Shown: positions 1 to 7,525, numbered from the stretch's first letter. The stretch is DNA of 56,097 nt from Christensenella sp. UBA4247 (GCA_002395405.1 DGWX01000040.1:1-56097); one strand, 5' to 3'. Translations and numbers: made by a program. The notes: generated by a model from the letters alone, not told the origin.

Positions 1-1
1 C

Positions 2-262
2 GATATGGTAGCCATTCCCGGCGATACGAAAGCGGAAGTGATCTCCGCTATGATCGCGGACGAAGCGGCGATCGGCGTTACCAATCATAAAACGACCGCG
101 GTCAGGGTGATCCCCGTTTACGGAAAAACGGTCGGAGATTCCGCTTCTTTCGGCGGACTCCTCGGACATGCGCCCATTATGAAGGTCAGCGGTTATTCCC
201 CTTTGAAATTTATCAGCCGCGGCGGCCGCATTCCCGCGCCGCTCAGCAGCAACAAGAACTGA
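2..262 (+). CDS. UPF0210 (PFL) family protein, C-terminal end only
   Basis: The reading frame is open from the first bases of the window, so only the last 86 codons are present and the real start lies upstream. The visible part carries the family's conserved tail: a DMVAIPGDT segment, a 'DEAAIG' stretch, a KTTAVR-I-P-V segment, a GGLLG-AP block and a final F-I-RGGRIPAP motif. UPF0210 proteins are conserved cytosolic proteins of unknown biochemical role in Firmicutes and archaea; I assign no function. The stop codon overlaps the queH start by one base (TGATG), so the two genes are translationally coupled. Confidence 0.85.
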   Translation, partial: DMVAIPGDTKAEVISAMIADEAAIGVTNHKTTAVRVIPVYGKTVGDSASFGGLLGHAPIMKVSGYSPLKFISRGGRIPAPLSSNKN

Positions 263-867
263 TGAACGCGCGAAATTATCATAAAGAAATGAAGGCGGCG
301 ATCGCCGAAATGAAAGAAAAGGGGGAGACCCCTTCTCTTCTTTTGCATGCGTGCTGCGCGCCGTGCGCCTCGCACCCATTGACCCTTCTCGCGCCCGTTT
401 TTGACCTGACGGTTTTTTATTACAACCCGAACATCACCGATAGAGAAGAGCAGGACAAGCGCTTCGAGGAGCTTCGCCGCCATTTGGAAAAGAGGTATCC
501 GAGGGTCGGCTTGATTCGAGGAGAGGTGGATCCCGCTCCCTTTTTAGATTCGGCGAAAGGCTTGGAGAGCGCGCCCGAAGGGGGGCTTCGCTGCGCGAAA
601 TGTTTTGCCTTGCGCTTAGAAGAAACCGCGCGCCTCGCGAAAGAGGAAGGGTTCGATTATTTCGCAACGACCCTGACCCTTTCTCCCTTGAAAAACCCCG
701 TTCTTATCAATTCCATCGGAGAAAAGGCGGCGGAAAAGGCGGGCGTTCGATATTTGGCGAGCGACTTTAAGAAAGAAGGCGGCTATCTCCATTCTCTCGA
801 AATCTGTAAAGAGGACGGGCTCTACCGCCAAAATTATTGCGGGTGCGCTTTCAGCAAAAAAATTTGA
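262..867 (+). CDS. queH: Epoxyqueuosine reductase QueH
   Basis: QueH (DUF208 family) reduces epoxyqueuosine to queuosine in the wobble base of tRNAs with GUN anticodons, as the non-homologous replacement of QueG. The 201-residue protein has the family length. It shows the N-terminal LLLHACCAPCAS segment (Cys31, Cys32, Cys35), the RCAKCF pair (Cys111, Cys114) and a C-terminal YCGCAFS motif (Cys193, Cys195); these cysteines supply the metal-cluster and redox ligands of the family. The FYYNPNI segment near residue 53 is also typical. It starts on the ATG overlapping the preceding stop. No other queuosine pathway gene is visible in the window. Confidence 0.93.
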   Translation: MNARNYHKEMKAAIAEMKEKGETPSLLLHACCAPCASHPLTLLAPVFDLTVFYYNPNITDREEQDKRFEELRRHLEKRYPRVGLIRGEVDPAPFLDSAKGLESAPEGGLRCAKCFALRLEETARLAKEEGFDYFATTLTLSPLKNPVLINSIGEKAAEKAGVRYLASDFKKEGGYLHSLEICKEDGLYRQNYCGCAFSKKI

Positions 868-907
868 TTTTCCGAATATTCCGAAACGAACCTCTCATAA
901 TAAAGGT

Positions 908-1051
908 ATGAAAGGTAAGACGGATAAAAAAGATATAAACCCCGTGGACAGAATGATCCAATCGAATAAAGACGAAGCGGAAAGTATGCTTCGCCTGTGG
1001 GGGCTGAAAGACCGCAAGCATCTGAAACCCGATAGCAAAAAGGCAAAATAG
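908..1051 (+). CDS. Possible 47-residue small protein
   Basis: A short open frame begins MKGKTDKKDINPVDRMIQS and ends in a lysine-rich tail. It is highly charged, has no membrane segment or cysteines, and is unlike any family I recognise. It fills most of the 327-base space between queH and the rubrerythrin gene. The ribosome binding site is poor: an AAAGG lies only two bases before the ATG. The protein-like composition, with few rare codons and a central amphipathic E-S-M-L-R-L-W-G stretch, is the main argument for reality. A chance ORF is a real alternative. Confidence 0.35.
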   Translation: MKGKTDKKDINPVDRMIQSNKDEAESMLRLWGLKDRKHLKPDSKKAK

Positions 1052-1194
1052 AATGGGGGAATAACCCTCGCCTTTTCCTTGCGGCAAGATCCCTTTCGTC
1101 GGTTTCGATCGGCGCGGGGGATTTTTTTATTGCCCGTATGAAAAGAGGGAAATCGGTCGATAGTTTCCATATCAAGAATCCAAAGGGGGAAACT

Positions 1195-1788
1195 ATGAAA
1201 CTCATCGAAAGCAAAACCTATCTCAACCTCGCAAAAGCCTTCGCCGGCGAATGTATGGCGCGTACGCGCTATGAATTTATCGAATACGGCGCGAGACAGC
1301 AAGGCTATACCGCGCTCGCCGAAGCGATCGACAAGATCGTGTATAACGAATTCAATCATGCGCGCATGTGTTATACCTATCTCCAATCCGCAAGCGACAA
1401 ATCCATCGCGAACGTGGAAGTTTGCTCGGGCTATCCGTTCAAGGAAAAGTGGGATCTCGTGGAGAATTTGCGCCTTGCCGCCGAGGACGAAGCGATCGAG
1501 GCGGAGCGCGTGTATCCCGAATATCAAAAAACCGCCGAAAAGGAAGGGTTTCAAGATATCGCGGGGCTGTTCCGCAATTTGATCGAAATCGAAACTTGCC
1601 ATAAGAAAATGTTTACCGATCTTTATAACCAAATGAAATCGGGAACGCTTTATAAAAAGGAACAACCGACCAAATGGAAATGCGGCGGCTGCGGCTACGA
1701 GTGGACGGAAAAAGAGGCGTTCGAAGTTTGCCCCGTTTGCGGAGCGAAGCAGGGCGTGGTCCTTTTGAAACTTTCGGACGGGGAATAA
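1195..1788 (+). CDS. rbr: Rubrerythrin
   Basis: Rubrerythrin is a cytosolic non-haem diiron peroxidase that protects anaerobes by reducing hydrogen peroxide. The 197-residue protein has the standard two-domain layout: an N-terminal ferritin-like four-helix domain with carboxylate and histidine ligands (for example Glu52 and His55 in NEFNH, and a later ETCHKKMF), then a C-terminal rubredoxin-type Fe(SCys)4 site (Cys163, Cys166, Cys179, Cys182). I chose the ATG at 1195, not the upstream in-frame ATG at 1138, because AGGGGGA sits five bases before it and the protein then starts as the family does. It is monocistronic, ending at a strong terminator. Confidence 0.95.
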   Translation: MKLIESKTYLNLAKAFAGECMARTRYEFIEYGARQQGYTALAEAIDKIVYNEFNHARMCYTYLQSASDKSIANVEVCSGYPFKEKWDLVENLRLAAEDEAIEAERVYPEYQKTAEKEGFQDIAGLFRNLIEIETCHKKMFTDLYNQMKSGTLYKKEQPTKWKCGGCGYEWTEKEAFEVCPVCGAKQGVVLLKLSDGE

Positions 1789-1809
1789 AACGCGATTGCG
1801 ATAAAACGA

Positions 1810-1847
1810 AAACCGCCTTTATGCGAGAAACATAAAGGCGGTTTTTT
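1810..1847. terminator. Bidirectional Rho-independent terminator
   Basis: A perfect 14-bp inverted repeat (AAACCGCCTTTATG, 7-base loop, complement) is followed by a run of T. It closes the rubrerythrin transcript. The matching A-rich flank on the left lets it also serve the converging ABC exporter operon, although that operon ends just to its right. Confidence 0.9.
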
Positions 1848-1870
1848 ATCAAGATGAAATCAAACGATCA

Positions 1871-2923
1871 TTACAGATCGGTTTTTTTCAATCGCGCGTA
1901 GTTCAGCGCGAAAAGCCCCGCCGCGAGAAGGCATTGGAGAATAAGACTCGTTATGATCGAGAATGCCGGAACAACGGGCAGCAGCGCGATCCCCACGAGG
2001 GGCGCTTTCGTTGCCGCGAGGGATAAGCAGTCGGTCGTTCTGAGAAGCGTAAGCAGGATCCCGACGCCGAGGAGGGATAGCGCGGGCGCGCCGAGGAAGT
2101 ATAACCCCGTGTAGCGGGTGAGGCTCGTTATGAAGGCGGAGCAGGCGGAAGCAAGGAAAGCGCCGACGAGGGCAAACGCCATTTTCCCGAAATAGAAGCC
2201 CATTGCGCTCGTGACCGCGCAACGCGTGTGGAAAAGGTTATACACGCTCGCCGTCGCGCCTCTGCCGAACGCGATAAGTCCCACTGCGATAAACACGATC
2301 CAAAATAGCAAGATCAGGACTGCGTTCAGCAAAAACTGCCCGCCGAAAATATGCACTCTTTGCGTTCCGCTCGCGAGCAGATTTTTCATATTACCGCTCG
2401 ACTTATCGTTTCCGAAGGCATAAGCGCCAACGAAAAGCCCAACGAGGATCATGCAAACGCTCGCCGCGAACGCGTATCGAACGAGCCTGTACGTTGCCGT
2501 TTGCTCGTTTGAGATCGCTTCGTTTTTCGCGGAGATCTTCGTCGTTACCGCGTATTCCGCGTCTTGTTTATGCGCAGCGAGCGCTTCATAATAGAAGCGT
2601 TGCTCGCTGTAATAAGCGGAGCCGATGTCCGGATTATAAAGCCAAGCGCTTTCATCCGAATCGGAAGGAGAGAGAGTTTCGCCTTTGGAAAGCAAATAGG
2701 CATTATAGTTTTCCTTCGCGAGTTTCAGATACGACGCCGTTTCCTCTTCGGAGAGGGTGGCAGTCGGGTTGTAAGACTCCGCCGAATATTGCTTTACAAG
2801 CGTTCCCCAAATAACGGAAACGCCGAGAAGCAAAAGAAAAGCGACCAAAGCAAAGATCAAAAGCGTTCTGCTTCCGAATAATTTCCTGAATTCGAATTTG
2901 AGTGCGTTGAAAGAGTGTTTCAT
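1871..2923 (-). CDS. ABC-2 type transporter permease (distal)
   Basis: Integral membrane subunit of an ABC exporter. The 350-residue protein has one N-terminal membrane segment (about residues 14-35, LLIFALVAFLLLLGV...), then a roughly 90-residue extracytoplasmic stretch rich in Tyr, Glu and Ser, then about five more hydrophobic segments to the C terminus. This is the ABC-2/NatB-like layout. The long upstream extension of the frame is spurious: the ATG at 2923 has GGAGG seven bases before it and overlaps the preceding gene's stop (ATGA). Last gene of a three-gene minus-strand operon; the substrate cannot be read from sequence. Confidence 0.85.
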   Translation of the reverse strand: MKHSFNALKFEFRKLFGSRTLLIFALVAFLLLLGVSVIWGTLVKQYSAESYNPTATLSEEETASYLKLAKENYNAYLLSKGETLSPSDSDESAWLYNPDIGSAYYSEQRFYYEALAAHKQDAEYAVTTKISAKNEAISNEQTATYRLVRYAFAASVCMILVGLFVGAYAFGNDKSSGNMKNLLASGTQRVHIFGGQFLLNAVLILLFWIVFIAVGLIAFGRGATASVYNLFHTRCAVTSAMGFYFGKMAFALVGAFLASACSAFITSLTRYTGLYFLGAPALSLLGVGILLTLLRTTDCLSLAATKAPLVGIALLPVVPAFSIITSLILQCLLAAGLFALNYARLKKTDL

Positions 2924-3900
2924 ATTTCTTGCCTCCGAACCGCGCCGACCGAAAGCGCGAGAGTTCCCGCCGTTAAGGCGCAATCTGCGCCGAAGTACGC
3001 ACCGAGCTGCCAAGAGAAAGAGGGGTTCGGATCGAGAAACGCGTGGAAATAAGGAAGAAGCGTCAAAACGAATCTTCTCTTTTCCCAATCAAAGTGCTGA
3101 ATATTCGGAAGTTTTGCAAAAAGAAATTCCAAAATTCCGAATGTAACGATCAGAAGATAGGGCAGCGCGAGCGCAACCGGAACGTTTTTGGTTTTTAAGG
3201 TTAAAAACGCAGTAAAGGACGCGGTAAAAAGAAGTAGAAAAAGAAAGGAGATCGCCCTTGTAAAAAACGCTTGGGCAAAGGAAGCCGTTTTTACCCCTCC
3301 TTTAACCGAGATCAGGAGCTTGTATCCCATATAGCGCGCGCCGAATGCCGCGCCGAGGATCAAAGAGAAAAGAAACGCGCTCCCGATGATCGCCGTTAAA
3401 TACAGCCATTTCCCCCAAAAAACGCGATCTCGCCTCGTTCCCGCGATCAAATAATTCTTTACGCCGCCGTTTGCGTATTCCCGAAAAAGATTCGCGGCAA
3501 GGAAAACGGACAAAAGGAGCAAAACGAAATTTACGAGGGAAAAGATCTTGGAAAGCGTCCAAATCGGCGTTCTTCCGAGTCCGAAGCTGTAAGCGCCCGG
3601 CATCGCCGCATAATGGCCGTAATCACTCTTTTCTTGTATCTTAACGAATTCGTAAAGGGGAATATATTCTTCCGCGTCGCCGAGCCATTCGCCTCTTTCT
3701 TTTTGCGCAAGCCGCGCTTCGTAAGAGGCCTCCGTATAAATATAGTCGCTTGAGTATTCCGTTTGTTCCGCGGGCGCGCCGAATAAAATAAAATAGGCGA
3801 GAAGCTGGAAGAGAACGAATACGAGGAGCAGGATCGGAATGATCCTGCCGCTCAGCGTGCGTTTCGTTTCCGCTTTGAAAACGTTTTTTATCTCGTTCAT
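2920..3900 (-). CDS. ABC-2 type transporter permease (proximal)
   Basis: Second membrane subunit of the exporter, 326 residues. It has an N-terminal membrane segment (about 20-41), an extracytoplasmic loop with many acidic residues and tyrosines, and about five further membrane helices. It has the same topology as the following permease but little residue identity, so the two probably form a heterodimer with the ATPase encoded upstream. It overlaps both neighbours by four bases (ATGA type), which indicates coupled translation and fixed stoichiometry. Similar three-gene sets export lantibiotics, bacitracin-like compounds or sodium; none of these is demonstrated here. Confidence 0.85.
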   Translation of the reverse strand: MNEIKNVFKAETKRTLSGRIIPILLLVFVLFQLLAYFILFGAPAEQTEYSSDYIYTEASYEARLAQKERGEWLGDAEEYIPLYEFVKIQEKSDYGHYAAMPGAYSFGLGRTPIWTLSKIFSLVNFVLLLLSVFLAANLFREYANGGVKNYLIAGTRRDRVFWGKWLYLTAIIGSAFLFSLILGAAFGARYMGYKLLISVKGGVKTASFAQAFFTRAISFLFLLLFTASFTAFLTLKTKNVPVALALPYLLIVTFGILEFLFAKLPNIQHFDWEKRRFVLTLLPYFHAFLDPNPSFSWQLGAYFGADCALTAGTLALSVGAVRRQEI

Positions 3901-4595
3901 TGCGAATCCCCCGTACCCGTAACTTTTTCGAGGAAGAGCGCTTCGAGCGAATCAACAGAGGAGAGATCTTCGCAAACGTAGCGAACGTTTCCTTCGTCTA
4001 TAATGATAACGCTGTCGCAAATCTTTTCGAGTTCCGCGATGATGTGTCCGGAGATCAAAATGGCGCAACCCTCGGCGGCGAGTTTTCGAATGATCTCTTC
4101 GAAGAGTTTTACGCTGACCGGGTCGATGCCGTTAAAGGGCTCGTCCAGAATCAAAATACGGGGATGATTCAAAAGGGCGTAAGCAAAGTACAGGCGCTGC
4201 TTCATTCCGAGGGAATACTTTCCGTAGCGAACGTTCGCGCTCTTTTCAAGCCCCACGGTTTTGAGCGCGTCCTTGATCTCGATCGGACCTACGTTTTCAA
4301 ACAGCGAGCTCAATACCGCAAGGTTTTTCGCGCCCGAGAGTTCCTTGTAAAAGGCGGGAGATTCGATCATCGCGCCGATCGCGGCGCTTCCTTTCCCGGT
4401 GATCTCCTTGCCGTCTAAAAAGATTTGTCCCTCGGAGGGAACGGACAGCCCGCAAATTACCTTCATCAAGGTGCTTTTCCCCGCGCCGTTCAGCCCGAGC
4501 AAGCCGCAAATGCGCCCGGGGGCAAGCGATAAACTTACCCGTTCGAGCGCCACTTTTTCTTTGAAAAATTTGGATACGCCTTTAACTTCTAACAT
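3897..4595 (-). CDS. ABC transporter ATP-binding protein
   Basis: Nucleotide-binding subunit powering the two downstream ABC-2 permeases. The 232-residue protein shows a Walker A motif (GLNGAGKST, residues 34-42), a signature motif of the form YSLGMKQR (about 127-134, the LGMKQR variant common in NatA/BcrA-type exporters), Walker B ILILDEP (147-153) followed by a D-loop NGID, and an H-loop His184 in ISGH. Start ATG is preceded by AGGGG at good spacing and by a SigA-type promoter about 45 bases further up. It is closest in style to BcrA/LanF immunity or efflux ATPases, judging from the signature. Confidence 0.92.
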   Translation of the reverse strand: MLEVKGVSKFFKEKVALERVSLSLAPGRICGLLGLNGAGKSTLMKVICGLSVPSEGQIFLDGKEITGKGSAAIGAMIESPAFYKELSGAKNLAVLSSLFENVGPIEIKDALKTVGLEKSANVRYGKYSLGMKQRLYFAYALLNHPRILILDEPFNGIDPVSVKLFEEIIRKLAAEGCAILISGHIIAELEKICDSVIIIDEGNVRYVCEDLSSVDSLEALFLEKVTGTGDSQ

Positions 4596-4639
4596 AATTA
4601 CCCCTAAAAAAAATTTTGCAAATAATACAAAGATACTTC

Positions 4640-4668
4640 ATTATAGCACGGTCAACGATATATTGCAA
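4640..4668 (-). promoter_or_regulatory. SigA-type promoter of the ABC exporter operon
   Basis: On the minus strand TTGCAA (4668-4663) and TATAAT (4645-4640) are separated by exactly 17 bases, about 45 bases before the ATPase start. It lies just after the stop codon of the 35-residue peptide ORF, so the exporter can be transcribed independently of that ORF. Confidence 0.7.
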
Positions 4669-4677
4669 GCCTTGTTT

Positions 4678-4785
4678 TTATGCGCTGACGGAGCCTGACA
4701 TATTAAAGGAATAAATCGCTTTGAAGTGATGATAAGTCGTCGTTCCGCCGTAAAAATCGCTAAAAAGTTTTGCGGTTTTTTTCAT
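4678..4785 (-). CDS. Possible 35-residue peptide upstream of the ABC exporter
   Basis: A short minus-strand frame encodes a peptide starting MKKTAKLFSDFYGG and ending NMSGSVSA. Its ATG is preceded by a perfect AGGAGG at nine bases, the strongest reason to think it is translated. The peptide is not a signal peptide (no hydrophobic core), has no cysteine, and contains a Gly-Gly at residues 13-14. It ends 83 bases before the exporter ATPase, with the exporter promoter in between. A peptide substrate, pheromone or toxin for the adjacent exporter is possible but only inferred. No homologue is recognised. Confidence 0.5.
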   Translation of the reverse strand: MKKTAKLFSDFYGGTTTYHHFKAIYSFNMSGSVSA

Positions 4786-5053
4786 TTGTTGCATCCTCCT
4801 TGGAATTTTTCAGACGTTGGATCCTTAGTCTCTATAAAGTTAAACAATTTTGAAAGAGGTTTTGTCCTTATGAAAATGAATAAAAACCGTTGGGATTATA
4901 AAAACGTAAAATCAATAATCCGAATTTTTATGTTTGTTGTATTGTTTGTTTTACGTTTTTTTTAACTGTTCAAACTTCATAAAATTAATTAAAAGTAATT
5001 TTATGCGCCGAATTCGAACGGAATCCTTTCTTAAAAAGGCGTTCAAGCGTAGA
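4786..5053. other. AT-rich intergenic stretch with no confident gene
   Basis: This stretch separates the minus-strand peptide ORF from the plus-strand sigma-factor promoter. It is markedly AT-rich compared with the rest of the window. One weak candidate lies in it: a 31-residue plus-strand frame at 4870-4965 (MKMNKNRWDYKNVK then a hydrophobic tail) with a GAGG ten bases upstream. No hairpin terminator or RNA family was recognised. Confidence 0.5.
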
Positions 5054-5083
5054 TTGACAATCGTTTTTTCTTCGTGATATGCT
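5054..5083 (+). promoter_or_regulatory. Promoter of the sigma-factor gene
   Basis: A perfect TTGACA (5054-5059) is followed at 18 bases by TATGCT (5078-5083), 33 bases before the ATG. This looks like a housekeeping promoter; I see no second copy of a motif that would suggest autoregulation by the encoded sigma factor. Confidence 0.65.
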
Positions 5084-5115
5084 GATAAAAAAATAAACGA
5101 AACAGGAAATATTTG

Positions 5116-5667
5116 ATGGATTTACAAAAGAAAAAAGAGATCGGAAACTTGCTGATTCGCATAAAAAACGGGGATTTTGAAGCGATTGAACAACTGCACG
5201 CGGAAATCGGGCATATTCTGCGATATATTGCCTTGAAATACGTTCATTCCGTTTTTTACGCAGATGATTTAGTACAAGATTTTTGGGCAAACATAGACCG
5301 AATTGCAAGAGGTTTTCGAATTGTCTGTAATCCATATTCATATTTGCGTAAGACTATGGTTAATCTCGCTCTTAACTTTTTGAAAAAGAACGGGAAAGAA
5401 AAAGAACGGTTTAGTTACGTTGATTATGAAAGCATCCCGTCCAAAGAAGGAACGGAAGAATCGATTGAAAGAAAGATGGAAATCGAGAATGCAATGCAAT
5501 TACTGACGGAAGAAGAGAAACAGGTTATCCAGTTAACCTATTTTGAGGAGATGACCGTTCGGGAAATTGCAAAAGATATTCACTGTTCGAAATCGAGAAT
5601 ATCCGAAATAAAAAACAACGCAATCAAAAAAATGCGTAAATACTTTGAAAATGGTGCGGACAAATAA
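5116..5667 (+). CDS. RNA polymerase sigma factor, ECF-like sigma-70 family
   Basis: Alternative sigma factor that directs RNA polymerase to a dedicated promoter set. The 183-residue protein has a region 2 helix set in the N-terminal half (ALKYVHSVFYADDLVQDFW, the DDLVQD being the conserved acidic stretch) and a region 4 helix-turn-helix in the C-terminal 60 residues (LTEEEKQVIQLTYFEEMTVR then EIAKDIHCSKSRISEIK). No sigma-1.1 or 3 region is present, as in ECF factors. ATG at 5116 follows AGGA at eight bases; a TTG directly before it is a less likely start. It is AT-rich with different codon choice from its neighbours and is followed by an anti-sigma-like membrane protein. Confidence 0.85.
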   Translation: MDLQKKKEIGNLLIRIKNGDFEAIEQLHAEIGHILRYIALKYVHSVFYADDLVQDFWANIDRIARGFRIVCNPYSYLRKTMVNLALNFLKKNGKEKERFSYVDYESIPSKEGTEESIERKMEIENAMQLLTEEEKQVIQLTYFEEMTVREIAKDIHCSKSRISEIKNNAIKKMRKYFENGADK

Positions 5668-5700
5668 TGTTTTTTCTAAAATCATAGAGGTAATAGTGAA

Positions 5701-5873
5701 ATGAGGAATCGTATAAAAATATTCGGAACAATATTCTTTATAATTCACCGGGAACTCTGATCCAAACAAAAACGTATTTGAATATTGCATCCGGGAAAAG
5801 CGATTATACGGGAGTTTATGTTGTTGGCAATAACGGAACGGTGAATGCAGCTCATTCCGATTATATAAGCTAA
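5701..5873 (+). pseudogene. Frameshifted remnant of a small secreted protein gene
   Basis: An ATG with GAGG ten bases upstream opens a frame beginning MRNRIKIFGTIFFI, which looks like the start of a signal peptide but stops at 5760. A second frame, open from 5700 and with no start codon, encodes a tail containing TYLNIASGKSDYTGVYVVG and NGTVNAAHSDYIS and ends at 5873, right before the ribosome binding site of the next gene. Joined by a frame change the two give a short secreted protein with Gly/Tyr/Ser-rich mature sequence. Loss of internal sequence plus a shift is the simplest reading; a sequencing error is possible. Confidence 0.5.
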
Positions 5874-5884
5874 AGGAGAGAACA

Positions 5885-6556
5885 ATGTCAGAAGCAGATT
5901 TTGATAAAATGATGCGAGAATATGTAAGAGACACCGCGGCAGATCGGGAAGCCGATTTTGCAAAATTAAATCGAAAGAAAACGGAAGATAAGAAGAATAA
6001 AGTATTATCAAAAAAACGTTTATATTTTGCATCTTATACGGCAATTTTTGCGGTCATCGTTTTGGCAATGACCTCAATTATATGCAGCTTTGTTTTTTCA
6101 ACAAAACAAAGTGAAGAGCATTATGGCGATTCGACGCTTGAATTCAATTTTACTCATTTAGAAGGGAAAGAGCAACTTTTGTCTGATTATAACGTTGATA
6201 TTATTCTCCCCAAAATCGACAATCTGGAAGAATATGCAGAAGTGATTCAAGAAAAAGAATCGGCAAACGTGGTCGGTGCGAAGATCGAGATTGCCGTTTT
6301 TGATGAGGCATTTGACAACATTGTGTTGATTGCACTGAAAAAACAGGTTTATTACGCGGCGATGAATGCGTTTGCGGTGCTTTCGGAGCGTATCGTTTGG
6401 AATGGAATTTCGGTGCGGTATCAAACGGTTGAGCCTTTTGAGGGATTTTATGAGATGAAAATAAGTTTTGAGAAAGACGATTATAACTATTATATAACCG
6501 CAGCAAGTTATATAGCTATGACGATCCCGGAAGTATTGGACGAGATATTTGAATAA
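5885..6556 (+). CDS. Anti-sigma-like single-pass membrane protein
   Basis: The 223-residue protein has about 46 charged cytoplasmic residues (MSEADFDKMMREYVRDTAAD...), one membrane helix (about 47-70, FASYTAIFAVIVLAMTSIIC) and an outside domain of about 150 residues with no recognised family. Its position downstream of an ECF sigma gene and its type II topology fit a membrane anti-sigma factor whose short cytoplasmic segment binds the sigma factor. I see no zinc-binding HxxxCxxC motif of ZAS anti-sigma factors. Ribosome binding site AGGAGAG four bases before the ATG. The role is inferred from context and topology only. Confidence 0.6.
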   Translation: MSEADFDKMMREYVRDTAADREADFAKLNRKKTEDKKNKVLSKKRLYFASYTAIFAVIVLAMTSIICSFVFSTKQSEEHYGDSTLEFNFTHLEGKEQLLSDYNVDIILPKIDNLEEYAEVIQEKESANVVGAKIEIAVFDEAFDNIVLIALKKQVYYAAMNAFAVLSERIVWNGISVRYQTVEPFEGFYEMKISFEKDDYNYYITAASYIAMTIPEVLDEIFE

Positions 6557-6561
6557 AAAGC

Positions 6562-6598
6562 AAAAAACCGCCCCGAAAGGAGCGGTTAAATTTTAATT
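6562..6598. terminator. Terminator between converging genes
   Basis: AACCGC and GCGGTT arms (6566-6571 and 6582-6587) enclose a CCCGAAAGGA loop region. The A-run on its left makes a long U tract for minus-strand transcripts of the YhcH-family gene; on the plus side the tail is the weaker AAATTTTAATTT. Confidence 0.75.
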
Positions 6599-6632
6599 TA
6601 TTTCCTATTTATCCGAGCAAAACAAGGAAAAA

Positions 6633-7079
6633 TTAAAACTCGAACGGAACTTTGATCACGACCTTTTCCACGTGACTTCCGTCTCCTTGCTGGGGGCGAT
6701 GTGCGTCCTCGGGGAAGACGATCGCGAAGTCGCCGTCCGTAAGCGTTAAAAGATCCACGGAGCCTTTATAAAACGCAACGTCCTTTTCGGCGAATCTATC
6801 TTCGGTCATTTCCTCGGAGCGAACGTCCGCCACGCCGAACAGCTCTTTTCCTTTCAGGACGCATTGAATGTCGATCATTTTTTTATGCGCTTCGATTTTG
6901 CAATTTTCCTCGCTTTTTGTGTCGTAACTTTGAACGAGGGCAAAGGCGCCGCCGTCCAGCTCGTAACGGCCGACTTCGGGCGCGCTTTTCATCGCTTCTT
7001 CCAAAAAGGCGAACGCCACGGGGAAAAGCGGGTTTACGTTTTCGTATAATGCTGCGTTTCGAATGTTGTCTTTGATCAT
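6633..7079 (-). CDS. YhcH/YjgK/YiaL family protein (DUF386)
   Basis: Cytosolic cupin-like beta protein of 148 residues. Family members are found with sialic acid and other sugar-catabolic genes and are thought to handle sugar anomers or derivatives, but the reaction is not settled. The family pattern is visible: an E/H-containing core 'KIEAHKKMIDIQCVLKGKE', a 'D-FAIVFPEDAHRPQ' strand with a conserved Asp/His, and a terminal 'KVVIKVPFEF'. These His and Glu residues form the metal or ligand pocket. I start at the ATG at 7079 (GGAGG five bases before) instead of the longer frame. A GCGGA-TCCGC hairpin lies just before the ribosome binding site. Confidence 0.88.
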   Translation of the reverse strand: MIKDNIRNAALYENVNPLFPVAFAFLEEAMKSAPEVGRYELDGGAFALVQSYDTKSEENCKIEAHKKMIDIQCVLKGKELFGVADVRSEEMTEDRFAEKDVAFYKGSVDLLTLTDGDFAIVFPEDAHRPQQGDGSHVEKVVIKVPFEF

Positions 7080-7180
7080 AAATTCCTCCGTTTTCAGCGG
7101 ATATTTCCGCATATTCTTTTTTTTGTCGAGCGCGATCGCCCGCGCGGCTATTTGATAATCGCTATCTTGACGGCGCGCGA

Positions 7181-7474
7181 TCAGTCGTCTATCAAGTCTT
7201 TAAGGACTTTTCCGTAGCCTCCGCTTCCGTGACGAATGCAGCGGGAAATGCGGCTGAGCGTTGCGGAAGAAATGTCCGTTTCTTCGTTTATTTTGCTATA
7301 CGTTCCGCCTTGCAGGAAAAGCTTCGCGGCGTAAAGCCTTTGCGCCATTTGTTCGAGCTCGTTATACGTGCAGAGATCTTCGAGCAAAAGCATAAAATCT
7401 TCCGCGCTCGATATGCGGGCAAATGTCTCGCATAGGGACTTTTTGAGTTCTTCTTTTCTTTCGTCCGACGTCAT
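7181..7474 (-). CDS. yerC: TrpR-like regulator YerC/YecD
   Basis: Small DNA-binding protein of the TrpR-related YerC/YecD family, 97 residues, close to the usual length. The C-terminal half contains the TrpR-type helix-turn-helix: ELEQMAQRLYAAKLFLQGG, then TYSKINEETDISSATLSRIS, ending with the family motif CIRHGSGGY. The target is unknown in most species, and this domain does not carry the tryptophan pocket of true TrpR. It has its own promoter and a GGGAGG ribosome binding site. It sits about 100 bases before the YhcH-family gene on the same strand, and no clear terminator separates them. Confidence 0.9.
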   Translation of the reverse strand: MTSDERKEELKKSLCETFARISSAEDFMLLLEDLCTYNELEQMAQRLYAAKLFLQGGTYSKINEETDISSATLSRISRCIRHGSGGYGKVLKDLIDD

Positions 7475-7525
7475 ATTGCCTCCCGCGCTTTATTTCACAC
7501 TATAATGCGTTAAAGCGTCGAAAAC

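Noticed and set aside
4870..4965. A 31-residue hydrophobic peptide ORF (MKMNKNRWDYKNVK...)
   Set aside because: GAGG is ten bases upstream, but the ORF ends in a T-run that gives the FF tail, there is no good promoter, and it lies in low-complexity AT-rich DNA. Not enough support for a gene call.
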